Assembly: GCF_900009145.1 (NCBI RefSeq)
Contig: NZ_LN889802.1
Location: 127,488-191,487, forward strand
Source of the DNA: Planktothrix tepida PCC 9214
Lineage (GTDB): Bacteria > Cyanobacteriota > Cyanobacteriia > Cyanobacteriales > Microcoleaceae
Length of the DNA stretch: 64,000 nt
Reading direction: 5' to 3'
Shown: positions 1-8,089 of the stretch, in pieces
Position numbering within the stretch: the first letter of the stretch is position 1
How the letters are laid out: each line of letters starts with the position of its first letter
Translations under genes and position numbers: made by a program
The notes under the pieces: model-generated
Told to the model about the DNA's origin: nothing
Seen by the model: only the letters and a program-made list of their open reading frames with translations
Database searches by the model: none

Positions 1-864
1 TTTAGCTTCTTGATTTTTTCCTATTTCTAGGAGAAGATTGGCTTCTGTTGCGATGGCTACAGCCCAACCTTGAATAGAAACATCAGCATTAAGCATAATT
101 TCAGCATCTAATTCTGGGGTAGCTTGTATGGCTTGATTACTGAGAAATAATCGCACTCTGGAAGCTGTTTTAATGGTCGATCTGGGTGATTCATCAGGAA
201 AACGAGAGCGATCATCAAGTTCAGCTTTTAAAGCCGCAATTTCTTTAATTAGCATCGCTTGATGAAGATGGGAAATCGCTTTAGCGAGGCTTTTTTGTTT
301 TTGGCGACTATCTTCTACTAATAAATACAGATAAGCTAATTGTCCAGAGATAATATCTAAACTATTGTCAACTTGATTTAAGCGCTGATCAAGATGATTA
401 AAACCCGCGTTTAAGTTATTTTCAATCCGATTTAAGTCAGCTTCAACTCGGTTAAATCCTGCTTCCATTGACTGTTGAATGTGACCTAAAGTATTTTGAA
501 TTTGGTGCAGTTTATAGCCCATATAGGCAAAACCAGCAATACTCACACCAAGGTTTAAAACACTCGCGCCCGCAGCAATTTGAGTTAATCCCATTACTGA
601 GGATAAAGTTTTTTCAATACCCATTAATTTATGATAGGTAAGCCCATGACCAATAATATCAACTCCTCCCAAGATGGGGGAAAAGGGAACTGTCATCAGT
701 TTGCTAGTTAGTCCCGGCGTTTCGGCTAAATGGCGGACAATTTGACCCCCATTTGCAGTACCCGCAGCCCATCGAATTACGCTTCCATAGCGTGTCATTG
801 AACCATCTAATAAACCCTTGATAATTTCGGGATTTTTAACTAAAAGAGTGGTATCAATTAACAT
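1..864 (-). CDS. Membrane/coiled-coil protein of unknown function (C-terminus outside window)
   Basis: An open frame runs from ATG at 864 to the left edge, giving 288 codons without a stop; the C-terminus lies outside. An AGGAG ribosome binding site sits just upstream and the preceding gene ends 15 bp away, so the two are probably co-transcribed. A glycine/alanine-rich hydrophobic stretch at about residues 90-118 (LTQIAAGASVLNLGVSIAGF) is followed at about 120-170 by repeated units of the type 'AGFNRVEADLNRIENNLN'. This asparagine-rich heptad pattern predicts a coiled coil. The rest is helical and charged. I do not recognise a named family. A membrane-inserting helix plus a long coiled coil next to a dynamin-like GTPase gene suggests a membrane-associated role, but that is inference. 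Confidence 0.75.
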   Translation of the reverse strand, partial: MLIDTTLLVKNPEIIKGLLDGSMTRYGSVIRWAAGTANGGQIVRHLAETPGLTSKLMTVPFSPILGGVDIIGHGLTYHKLMGIEKTLSSVMGLTQIAAGASVLNLGVSIAGFAYMGYKLHQIQNTLGHIQQSMEAGFNRVEADLNRIENNLNAGFNHLDQRLNQVDNSLDIISGQLAYLYLLVEDSRQKQKSLAKAISHLHQAMLIKEIAALKAELDDRSRFPDESPRSTIKTASRVRLFLSNQAIQATPELDAEIMLNADVSIQGWAVAIATEANLLLEIGKNQEAK

Positions 865-879
865 TTTAATTGCTCCTGT

Positions 880-1755
880 TTAACGATTATAAACTCCAAT
901 ATTTTCGTAGGCTTCCATTTGCAATCTAGGGGAGATTGTAAGATTAACTGATAAATCAGCTAATTTACGGAAAGCATCATATCTATCGAGTTGATTCACA
1001 TTAGAATTGAACCCTTCATCAGCTTGGTTTAGCTCGATAGAGACTAGATAAATATCATATTCTGATTCTGCTCCTTTGGCGACTGAATAATCGCTAATAT
1101 TAGCTTCGATCTTAGAATATTTATCTTCAGTCCCTACCCATAAATATTTCGTGATTTCATAAAGAGATTCTCCATCTTTAAAATCAATGCGTTCTTGTGC
1201 TTGGAGTGATTCAAGAAAACCAGCCTCTGCATGAGAAACTACTAAAACTAAAAACTGTTTAGTAATGGTTGGATTTGGAGAAGGAGGAAGCGTTTTATCT
1301 GAGGGATTTTGAACTGTAAAAGATGGATCATTACTCGATTTTATAGTTCCTTCTCTACGAGTTATTTGTTGTTCTTTATCTAGTTTATCTAGTTTATATA
1401 TACAGTAACAAATTGCGGTGATAGCAAAGGCAATAAGGACAATAAATTTTATATTTTCATCCTTACCTTTTATTTTTATTACCTTCCAAAATTCTAAATC
1501 ATATAACTTACTACGTTTAAACAAAAAATTGAATTTCCATTCTTCATCAAGATAATCTGTTAACTCTTTTACTTCATCTCGACAATAAATGTCCTTAATA
1601 TAATTAGTTTCATCGTCGTTTAGATCGAGTTTTTTACACCAAATCTTGATAGCCTCAAATAAAGGATCGATATCCTCAAATAAACGATCGTGTGGGATAC
1701 CTCGATATTTCTGATTTATTTGATCTGCGACTTTGTTTAATATTGTAACAAACAT
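880..1755 (-). CDS. Single-pass membrane protein of unknown function
   Basis: This is a 291-residue protein. The N-terminal 100 residues are soluble, charged and rich in Asp, Lys and Trp. One clear transmembrane segment lies at about 103-121 (FIVLIAFAITAICYCIYKL), followed by a Ser/Pro-rich linker at about 130-165. A C-terminal domain of about 125 residues starts with the beta-strand-like stretch FLVLVVSHAEAGF. There is no signal peptide, so the N-terminus is probably cytoplasmic. The gene lies 15 bp upstream of the coiled-coil protein gene and downstream of the GTPase gene on the same strand. I do not recognise a family. The N-domain, membrane helix and C-domain layout resembles sensors or effectors, which is inference only. 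Confidence 0.7.
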   Translation of the reverse strand: MFVTILNKVADQINQKYRGIPHDRLFEDIDPLFEAIKIWCKKLDLNDDETNYIKDIYCRDEVKELTDYLDEEWKFNFLFKRSKLYDLEFWKVIKIKGKDENIKFIVLIAFAITAICYCIYKLDKLDKEQQITRREGTIKSSNDPSFTVQNPSDKTLPPSPNPTITKQFLVLVVSHAEAGFLESLQAQERIDFKDGESLYEITKYLWVGTEDKYSKIEANISDYSVAKGAESEYDIYLVSIELNQADEGFNSNVNQLDRYDAFRKLADLSVNLTISPRLQMEAYENIGVYNR

Positions 1756-1832
1756 AATAGCATCTTAAATCCTAAAAGATAGATGGTTTAGGGTGGGAGC
1801 AATATGCTCCCTAAAATTATACAATAGCCGTC

Positions 1833-1949
1833 TTAAGATTGACGACTATCTTCTTTTAAATTTTCACAGACTGATGTTGCATGATCTTTTTTAATTTCAA
1901 AATCACGCCAGAACTGTTTTTCCTGCTCAAAGTTTTCCTCAATAGACAT
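1833..1949 (-). CDS. Short ORF starting inside an IS end; possible tail of the GTPase gene
   Basis: This 38-residue frame begins MSIEENFEQEKQFWRDF and ends KEDSRQS. Its ATG at 1949 lies within the left terminal repeat of the neighbouring IS, and GGAG just before it could act as a ribosome binding site. Composition is protein-like (Trp, Phe, alternating charges). If the IS is removed with a 2-bp TA target duplication, the same frame runs on as '...EFFSIEENF' upstream, one frame off the GTPase. It may therefore be the old GTPase C-terminus after a frameshift, or a small overlapping downstream gene. Expression is unproven. Confidence 0.4.
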   Translation of the reverse strand: MSIEENFEQEKQFWRDFEIKKDHATSVCENLKEDSRQS

Positions 1950-3085
1950 CTCCAAAATAGAAAAAAGGAGGGGTAAAAAGATGATAAAATTAAATTTTAC
2001 CCCGGATTAGAGATGAGTAAATTAAGAGACTATCTGGACAAGAATCCCCAGCAAGCAAAAAGGCTATTAGGGATGGAATATGAACAGATGATAGAACTCA
2101 TTCAAGCTGCGGAGTTATTAGAAGAAGAAAAACGACAGGAAAAAGAAAAAACTAAAATCAGGTTGATTAAAGCAGGTGGGGGTCGTCGGCAGAAATTATC
2201 TGTGGAGGAACAAATCTTACTGACTCTAATTTATCTGCATCAAATGCCGACATTTCAAATGTTAGGGTTACAGTTTGAAGTCAGTGAATCAACAGCGAAT
2301 GATATTTTCCATAACTGGATAAAAATCTTGAGAGAATTACTACCAGCGAGTTTGCTAGAGCAAGTAAAAAAAAACGAGAGTGATTGGGAGTGGGTAGAAA
2401 AAATTCTGGTGGAATTTGAGTTAGTAGTAGATAGCTATGAACAGCCCAGGGAAAGACCAACAGACAATGAAGAGCAGAAAAAATATTACTCAGGAAAGAA
2501 AAAGACACATACCTTTAAAAATCAAGTCATTGTCATGCCAAATGGAAAAGAAATAGTGGATGTAGCTGTGGGTTATACCGGAGCAACAAGTGATCTGAAA
2601 TTGTGGAGAGAAAGAAGCCAGGAATTGGGGAATAATCAAAAATACAGAGGGGATAAAGCTTATGTAGGAGAAACAGCAATTAATACACCGTATAAGAAAC
2701 CGAGGAATCAAGAGATGTCGGCGGAAAAGCGAGAAGAAAATCGGTTAAAAGCCCAACAAAGGATTGTAGTTGAACATTTAATAAGACTGATAAAAATTTA
2801 TCGAGTTGCTTCAGAAAGATTTCGGTTAAAGAGGCAAAATTATGAAGCAGTAATCTTGACAGTATGTGGATTAATAAGATGGCGAATAGGAGCGATTGTA
2901 TTACCATCTAAGAATTGCCCAGAATTCTTTTGAGAAATAATTGTATATCAGAGATAAAATTCATTAGTTATTATTAATGTGACTGAAAAAGCCTATGAAT
3001 CCGTTACTTTTGGAGAAGCCGGCACAGGAGTGCTAGAGATTCCAAAAGTAGCGATAGAGGGCATTTGGAGATTTTCGGAGATGTC
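1945..3085 (+). mobile_element. IS element with DDE transposase, about 1141 bp
   Basis: The element is bounded by imperfect terminal inverted repeats. The left end reads GACATCTCCAAAAT and the right end, read inward on the opposite strand, reads GACATCTCCGAAAAT. Each end is flanked by TA (1943-1944 and 3086-3087), consistent with a TA target duplication. Inside is one transposase gene on the plus strand. A 9-bp inverted repeat (GGGGTAAAA at 1970-1978 and TTTTACCCC at 1995-2003) precedes the transposase start. The insertion lies in the last codons of the minus-strand GTPase gene. Confidence 0.75.
2013..2933 (+). CDS. IS transposase, DDE_Tnp_4 type (IS5-like)
   Basis: This is a 306-residue transposase. 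Residues about 60-100 form a helix-turn-helix (LSVEEQILLTLIYLHQMPTF) of the kind that precedes DDE superfamily endonuclease domains. Acidic catalytic candidates are Asp in 'VVDSYEQP', Asp in 'KYRGDKAYVG' and Glu in 'RIVVEHLIRLIK', matching the DDE layout. The frame is uninterrupted and of normal length, so the enzyme may be active. It cuts and joins the terminal repeats of its own element. Family placement (IS5-like, DDE_Tnp_4) is from motif recognition; the subgroup is not determined. Confidence 0.85.
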   Translation: MSKLRDYLDKNPQQAKRLLGMEYEQMIELIQAAELLEEEKRQEKEKTKIRLIKAGGGRRQKLSVEEQILLTLIYLHQMPTFQMLGLQFEVSESTANDIFHNWIKILRELLPASLLEQVKKNESDWEWVEKILVEFELVVDSYEQPRERPTDNEEQKKYYSGKKKTHTFKNQVIVMPNGKEIVDVAVGYTGATSDLKLWRERSQELGNNQKYRGDKAYVGETAINTPYKKPRNQEMSAEKREENRLKAQQRIVVEHLIRLIKIYRVASERFRLKRQNYEAVILTVCGLIRWRIGAIVLPSKNCPEFF

Positions 3086-4095
3086 TACTGAAGAATTCGA
3101 TTAAAACAGTCTTCAAAAAGTGCTTTTAGGAATTTTGCTCGTGTCGCTTGATCAACTGTTGATGGTTCGTGAAGAGATCCTGAACCCCAAGCACATTGAG
3201 CATAATATAAAAGACGAGCATTAAAGGGTAGGACATCAGGAAGTTCTGGCAGTGATAAAACCTCTTTAATTTCCTCTCTTAACTTATCAATCCGCACTGG
3301 CAGAGGTAAATCATCCGCTCCTCGATTATCGACCCGATTTAAGATAAAAATCATCGAATCTGTGCGTCCCTGTAGAAATTCGACAACTTTTTTTAACTCT
3401 TCCAAAAGGCGTTTTGTGTGATCATCATCTACCTGCATATAGTCCAAAGCCACTAAACTAAAAGCTTTATTAACTTGCCCTTGAATCGTTGCTGAATTAG
3501 TCCGATCTTGAACTGATTTTAATCCAGGTAAATCAATTAATTCAACTCCTATTCCGTCGGGTAAACCTAGTAAGGAACTATTGCAAGCTGGTAAAATAGA
3601 AACCTGAGCAGTGATTTGGGGTGCAACATACTCTCGTTTTTTACGAGCATCATGATAGGAGTGCATAACAACGCTAATTCGCTGATATAAATCCTCATCA
3701 TTTAATCCTGTCCATTCACCCGTATCCCAAACCGCATCCTCTGTTTTTTCAATGATTAATTTTTGTTCCTGAGAATGTTGGATTGTTAATACACCCCCAC
3801 TCATTTCTCCAGCTTCAATCGGTGCAATTTTTCGACCAATCAGCGCGTTAACAATCGTTGATTTTCCAGAGGAAGTTGTACCCAGAGTCGCAATCCGAAA
3901 ACTAGGATTTTTTAGCCGTTGGACAGCTTCTTGATAAACCCTTAAAAAATCTTGTAAGGAAGATTGAATCCCTGGATCATTAAAAACATCTGGGGACGAG
4001 TTGACTAAGTTAGAAACTGAGTTACCTAATTCTTGTAAAAGGTTGCGGGTGTTGTTTAACTTAGATTCAATATTGAGGTTATTCCGCATGGTCAC
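3085..4095 (-). CDS. Dynamin-like GTPase, 3' end altered by an IS
   Basis: This is a 336-residue GTPase. The P-loop GTTSSGKST is at residues 72-80, the G3 motif DLPG at 188-191, and a G4-like NRVD at 253-256 (canonical N/TKxD). The SSGKS P-loop and the helical N-terminus point to the dynamin superfamily. Bacterial dynamins usually have 600-700 residues with a long helical stalk; this protein has essentially only the G domain. Its present stop (TAG) is formed partly by the terminal repeat of the inserted IS; before insertion the frame would have read Gln-Tyr-stop, so only about one residue was lost in this frame. The genes downstream encode two membrane-associated proteins and probably belonged to the same operon. 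Membrane remodelling or a defence role are both possible; neither is shown. Confidence 0.8.
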   Translation of the reverse strand: MTMRNNLNIESKLNNTRNLLQELGNSVSNLVNSSPDVFNDPGIQSSLQDFLRVYQEAVQRLKNPSFRIATLGTTSSGKSTIVNALIGRKIAPIEAGEMSGGVLTIQHSQEQKLIIEKTEDAVWDTGEWTGLNDEDLYQRISVVMHSYHDARKKREYVAPQITAQVSILPACNSSLLGLPDGIGVELIDLPGLKSVQDRTNSATIQGQVNKAFSLVALDYMQVDDDHTKRLLEELKKVVEFLQGRTDSMIFILNRVDNRGADDLPLPVRIDKLREEIKEVLSLPELPDVLPFNARLLYYAQCAWGSGSLHEPSTVDQATRAKFLKALFEDCFNRILQ

Positions 4096-4365
4096 TACCT
4101 GGGATGTTTGAAAGGTTACTCATGGCTTGACTAAGACAGAGGCGAGAGCATAGAAGAATTATAACTCTTAAAGTTGAGCTTGAGCCAATATTTTGAAGAT
4201 TTGCAACAGAGATTCATAGGATTTACGGATGGTAACGGTTTAATAAGGCTTTGAGATTGCTTCGTTACCCTCGCAATGACATAATTTAAAAATGTTCCAG
4301 CAGAGATTTCTCTTGTTCATAAACCTTTCGCAGCGACTCCAGGGCGATCGCCTTAAACCTCAAAT

Positions 4366-5019
4366 ATGGCAAATCCAGAACATTTAGCATTATTACAGTG
4401 GGGAATTCAACGTTGGCAAGTTTGGCGGTTAAATCATCCTGATATTCAGCCGGACTTATGCGAAGCAAACTTAATGGGGGCTGATTTAAACGGAATTAAT
4501 TTAGCAGATGCTGATTTAAGTAAAGCCAATTTAATTGCAACGGATTTACGTTATGCAAATCTAATAAAAGCAGATTTAACTTTAGCTCAACTGCGACGGG
4601 CAAACCTCAGTGAAGCGGTATTGTTTCAAGCTGATTTAAGTCAAGCCAATCTAAATATGGCAACTTTAAATGATGCAGAATTGATTGAAACTCACTTTTA
4701 TCAAACAGATTTTAATAATGCAAAATTAATTAATGTTCATTTTAATGGAGCTTATTTATATCGGGCAAATTTAAGTGAAGCCGATTTAACTCAAGCTGAT
4801 TTGAGATTTGCTAATCTTAATAAAGCTAATCTTTATCAAGCGGATTTAACGGGTGCAAATTTAAGGGGGACAACGTTAATTCAAGCCAATTTACAAAATG
4901 CTAATTTGTCCTACGCAAATTTAAGAGGAACAAACCTCTATAAAGCCAATTTACAAGGGGCAAATTTAACCGGGGTTAATTTACAATTTGCTAATTTAAA
5001 CGGTGCTATTCTTTCCTAA
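4366..5019 (+). CDS. Pentapeptide-repeat protein
   Basis: This is a 217-residue protein. After about 30 leader residues (MANPEHLALLQWGIQRW...) it consists almost wholly of A(D/N)Lxx pentapeptides such as ANLMG, ADLNG, ADLSK and ANLRG, which fold into a quadrilateral beta-helix. There is no signal peptide or membrane segment. Such proteins are very common in cyanobacteria; most have no known function and some mimic DNA or bind partner proteins. The ATG at 4366 follows a HIP1 octamer. A GGGTTTGGT/ACCAAACCC hairpin lies just after the stop and may be the terminator. Confidence 0.9.
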   Translation: MANPEHLALLQWGIQRWQVWRLNHPDIQPDLCEANLMGADLNGINLADADLSKANLIATDLRYANLIKADLTLAQLRRANLSEAVLFQADLSQANLNMATLNDAELIETHFYQTDFNNAKLINVHFNGAYLYRANLSEADLTQADLRFANLNKANLYQADLTGANLRGTTLIQANLQNANLSYANLRGTNLYKANLQGANLTGVNLQFANLNGAILS

Positions 5020-5029
5020 TTCTCTCGTA

Positions 5030-5050
5030 GGGGTTTGGTCACCAAACCCT
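5030..5050. repeat. Hairpin repeat GGGTTTGGT/ACCAAACCC
   Basis: A perfect 9-bp inverted repeat with a one-base centre follows the pentapeptide gene. A close relative occurs at 59767-59792 (GTAGGGGTTTGG, then CAAACCCTC), so this is a dispersed repeat. It may also serve as a terminator. Confidence 0.6.
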
Positions 5051-5060
5051 CTTTCTTCAA

Positions 5061-5100
5061 ATTCGTAATTCCTAATTCCTAATTCGTAATTCCTAATTCT
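5061..5100. repeat. Tandem 21-bp repeat, AATTCGTAATTCC type
   Basis: Two copies of a 21-bp unit built from ATTCGTAATTCC and TAATTCC occupy the space before the glycosyltransferase stop. The repeat reaches into the last codons of that gene (KGTEN). Confidence 0.6.
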
Positions 5101-5848
5101 CGGTTCCCTTTAATAACACTTTAATCGCAAACTCTGGTAACGCTAACATCCGTCGCCAACGCCAAGGTTCTTGATATAATCGATATAACCATTCTAAATG
5201 ATATTTACAAAAAAATTCCGGTGCTCGTTGTTTAATTCCTGACCAAATATCAAAACTTCCTCCCACACCTATCCAAATCGAATTCGGACAAAGATGACGA
5301 TTTTGACTAATCCAATATTCCTGACGAGGAACCCCTAAACCTACTAATATTAATCGAGGTTGTAAATCTTTTAACGTTATTTTTAAATCTTCTTCTTCTG
5401 AAGCAGACAGATAGCCATGATAACTCGAAATTCCCAGACTCGGAAATTTTTGTTGGATATTATCAGCCGCCTGTTGAGCAATTCCCGGTTTTCCGCCATA
5501 GAAAAAGACTAATTCAGAATTGTCTAATTTACCAATATTTTTGATTAAGGTTTCGGCTAATTCAATCCCAGGACACCGTTGGATTTTTTTACCTTTATAT
5601 TGTAAATAAAGCACCACTCCCGCACCATCGGGAATGACTAACTCGGCTGAATGAATAATTTCTGCTAATTGCCTATTTTTTTCCGCCTGTATCGCCATTT
5701 CTGCATTCAGGGTAATCACATGAGTTCCTAACCCTTGTTGCCAACGTTTTAATAACCAGTTACTATAATTATCAATCAAATGAACGGGTAAACCTAAAAC
5801 CGGAAAACGGTTTAGACTAGAATCATAAGGTAAAATCGTTTGACTCAT
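5093..5848 (-). CDS. WecG/TagA/CpsF-family glycosyltransferase
   Basis: The protein has 251 residues from the ATG at 5848 (MSQTILPYDSS); an in-frame ATG nine codons upstream (5875) is less likely. Family hallmarks are 'HVITLNAEMAIQAEKNRQ' near residue 45, 'IPDGAGVVLYLQ', 'GKPGIAQQAADNI', 'VGLGVPRQEYWI' and 'IWIGVGGSFDIWSG'. The C-terminal 'EWLYRLYQEPWRW' is typical of these enzymes, which transfer N-acetylmannosamine-type sugars to lipid-linked intermediates in surface polysaccharide synthesis. The protein lacks membrane segments and probably acts at the cytoplasmic membrane face. No other polysaccharide gene is adjacent. The donor sugar cannot be told from sequence. Confidence 0.88.
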   Translation of the reverse strand: MSQTILPYDSSLNRFPVLGLPVHLIDNYSNWLLKRWQQGLGTHVITLNAEMAIQAEKNRQLAEIIHSAELVIPDGAGVVLYLQYKGKKIQRCPGIELAETLIKNIGKLDNSELVFFYGGKPGIAQQAADNIQQKFPSLGISSYHGYLSASEEEDLKITLKDLQPRLILVGLGVPRQEYWISQNRHLCPNSIWIGVGGSFDIWSGIKQRAPEFFCKYHLEWLYRLYQEPWRWRRMLALPEFAIKVLLKGTEN

Positions 5849-6006
5849 TATCGACTTTAGTAACCTCACACACATTATTATAAGATTAGCGGATTATGTC
5901 ACCAAAATTTCACATTTTAGGAATCCACCAATTTTACTGATGGGTCGGACTGTGAACGGGAAGTTGAAGAAAAAATCGACTCGTTTTCAGGTGGTTGAGT
6001 GTTACG

Positions 6007-6090
6007 TTAATTAAACCTCGTCAAAAATTCATTAACAGTAATAATTTCAATATTCCCAAAAGGATTTAATACCAATCTCAGCTTATTCAT
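6007..6090 (-). pseudogene. Internally deleted PIN-domain toxin gene
   Basis: A 27-residue frame overlaps the antitoxin stop as ATGAATAA, an arrangement typical of toxin-antitoxin operons. It reads MNKLRLVLNPFGNIEIITVN then EFLTRFN. The start resembles PIN toxins (MxxLRLVLDTNV...) and the rest resembles their extreme C-terminus (ILNPxxFL). About 100-110 residues between, with the catalytic aspartates, are missing. I infer a deletion joining the two ends of a PIN toxin gene in frame. The product cannot be a nuclease. Confidence 0.55.
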
Positions 6091-6301
6091 CTTCTAATAA
6101 CTTGGCTAAAATTTCGGGGGTTAAACCATTAACTTTAGCTTCTTCTCTCACTTGTTTAACCATTTCATCAAAACTAGATGGCTTTAATAAGCCTTTCAGA
6201 ACCAAGTTACAAACCCAAATCGCTTTTTCTTGCTGATTAATATCAGCTTCTTGGTAAAGTTTTGCGACTTCATTTTCAACTTTAATCGTAATTGTTTCCA
6301 T
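6083..6301 (-). CDS. Antitoxin-like small protein (orphan)
   Basis: This is a 72-residue protein, METITIKVENEVAKLYQEAD at the start and LTPEILAKLLEDE at the end. The N-terminal strand with following helices resembles cyanobacterial antitoxins paired with PIN-family toxins. The stop overlaps the start of the remnant toxin frame. With the toxin gone it would persist as an orphan, perhaps neutralising related toxins elsewhere. The function is inferred from layout and similarity of style, not from a strong motif. Confidence 0.6.
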   Translation of the reverse strand: METITIKVENEVAKLYQEADINQQEKAIWVCNLVLKGLLKPSSFDEMVKQVREEAKVNGLTPEILAKLLEDE

Positions 6302-6444
6302 TAGTTACTCCTGATTGATTACCGCATATTCTCATATTGATGTTTTCATTTTAATATCCTAATCTGGCGGGAAAATAGGGTACAAATATAAATCTCAAAA
6401 TGATTTCTACACCGTAATTAACCTAATTATAAATTAATTTCAGG

Positions 6445-6510
6445 TGTAGGGGCGACGGCAGTGGAATATCTTTCCTAATTAACAGTAACCCTACTAAACC
6501 TGCCCCTACA
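6445..6510. repeat. Inverted-repeat element, TGTAGGGGC...GCCCCTACA
   Basis: A 66-bp segment with 9-bp inverted ends (TGTAGGGGC and GCCCCTACA) sits downstream of the subtilase gene. It is followed by a GTCAACC short tandem repeat. It is typical of small dispersed cyanobacterial intergenic repeats and has no coding content. Confidence 0.5.
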
Positions 6511-6540
6511 AACCCATTAATCAGTCAACCGTCAACCCAT

Positions 6541-7872
6541 CTATTTCAACGCCTTCAACGCTTCTAACGGTCGCACCATTCCCCAACCCCATCGGTTATC
6601 GGGACGTTGTTCTTCACCCCCCGGATGATAGGCGGTTTTCTTCAAAACATCGATAATTTTGCTCAACGGTGCTTCGGGATAAGCTGACATCAATAAGGCT
6701 GCAATTCCGGCGATGTGGGGCGTAGCCATGGATGTCCCGTCCATATAGGTATATTGAAAAACGCCGTTATCCATTTTCACCGGAGGAATACAGGAATAAA
6801 CCTGGGCACCGGGGGCGGAAATATCAGGTTTTGTCACCCAGGCGTTGGGGGCATCCGCCGGAAACACTAAACTGGCGCCACTACTAAAAAATGTAATTCC
6901 CACATTATCTTTATCAATTTGTTCCACAGCACCCACAGAAAAGGCATTATAAGCATTACCCGGAGAACTGGTATTTCCATGATTTTCGTTTCCAATAGCG
7001 ACAACGGGTAAAATTCCGTATTGATTCACTAAAATATCAAAAACTTGGGGGAATAAGGGTTCATAATAACTCAATCCCAAGGACATATTAATAATTTTTG
7101 CCCCTTTTTCAACAGCCCAAGATATCCCTTCAACTAAGGTTAATAAAGTCGCTTCTCCGACTAAGACTCCAGCAACAATTAAATTTGCTTGAGGTGCGAC
7201 ACCAATCGACAAACCCTCCTCGGTTTTCCCTCCTGCAATTGTGCCACAAACGTGGGTTCCATGTTGTCCACCATCAAAGCTGGGGGAAGCAGTAATTCGA
7301 CGTCCTAACGGGTCAATAACAATAAAATCTTTCACCCGTCCTTGTAAAGCAGGATGGTCTCCATGTACCCCTGAATCTAACACCGCAACGGTAACATTTT
7401 GTCCTTGGGTTGTTTCCCAAACTTTGGGAATTTCTAACCGTTTTAATCCCCAGGTTAGTTTATCTTCTAATTCTTGTTTTTGTAAGCCAGAATAATCAAC
7501 TTCTTTAGGTTCAATTAAATGAATTCTTTGGTTAGGAAGAATGGCTACAACATCAGGATGTTCTGCTAAAACAGGTAAGCTTTGACGGGTTACTTCAATT
7601 TGGGCAATGGGTAAACTTCCGCGACCAACAGGTTCTGCATAAAAGGATTGACGAGTGGCACTTTGATAATCATTAATAATTTTATTAGCAATGGATTGAT
7701 TGGTTTGTTCTTGTTGTTTTAAGGTTTCAAAATAAGCAGCAGTTCCTGGTTGTGGCATTGACCCTGGAGAAACTAAACCTCTATAAATAACGATGGCATC
7801 TTTTCGGGCGTTGGGTTGACTGTGGCCTAAAAAGGGTTCAAAAGCGGGAGAAATTTTAGATTGAGTTGTCAT
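6541..7872 (-). CDS. Subtilisin-like serine protease (S8 family)
   Basis: This is a 443-residue protease with a complete triad: Asp166 in 'VAVLDSGVHGDHP', His204 in 'GGQHGTHVCGT' and Ser381 in 'DGTSMATPHIAG'. The oxyanion Asn lies in 'VVAIGNENHGN'. Residues about 25-120 resemble an inhibitory propeptide-like region ('VIYRGL', 'DVVAILPNQRIHL'). No signal peptide is visible at the N-terminus (MTTQSKISPAFEP), so it is either cytoplasmic or exported by a non-Sec route. It stands alone between intergenic repeats. A subtilase of this type can process peptides, but no precursor gene is nearby. Confidence 0.92.
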   Translation of the reverse strand: MTTQSKISPAFEPFLGHSQPNARKDAIVIYRGLVSPGSMPQPGTAAYFETLKQQEQTNQSIANKIINDYQSATRQSFYAEPVGRGSLPIAQIEVTRQSLPVLAEHPDVVAILPNQRIHLIEPKEVDYSGLQKQELEDKLTWGLKRLEIPKVWETTQGQNVTVAVLDSGVHGDHPALQGRVKDFIVIDPLGRRITASPSFDGGQHGTHVCGTIAGGKTEEGLSIGVAPQANLIVAGVLVGEATLLTLVEGISWAVEKGAKIINMSLGLSYYEPLFPQVFDILVNQYGILPVVAIGNENHGNTSSPGNAYNAFSVGAVEQIDKDNVGITFFSSGASLVFPADAPNAWVTKPDISAPGAQVYSCIPPVKMDNGVFQYTYMDGTSMATPHIAGIAALLMSAYPEAPLSKIIDVLKKTAYHPGGEEQRPDNRWGWGMVRPLEALKALK

Positions 7873-8089
7873 TTAGGGTTGACTCCGTTTTAATAATAAT
7901 CCTTGAGCTTAGTGTACTGATTTTCTGACCCAAGGGATAGAGGGAAAATTCCGTTCAGGATATTAGTCTTCTTGTTCTACCTTAAATCTTGAGATTCAGG
8001 GTAATTTGATCACTTGGCAGAGATCCACTATTCCTGTAGGATTAGACAATGATCACAACAATTAACCATCTTTTTTCTTGAAATTAAGA

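Noticed and set aside
2979-3104. GTG-started 41-codon frame at the right end of the IS
   Set aside because: It lies inside the IS terminal region and has no known counterpart; most likely chance.
4286-4468. Minus-strand frame overlapping the start of the pentapeptide gene, ending RFKAIALESLRKVYEQEKSLLEHF
   Set aside because: The last 25 residues look protein-like and could be the tail of a lost gene, but the rest is the shadow of the pentapeptide gene and no start or family can be supported.
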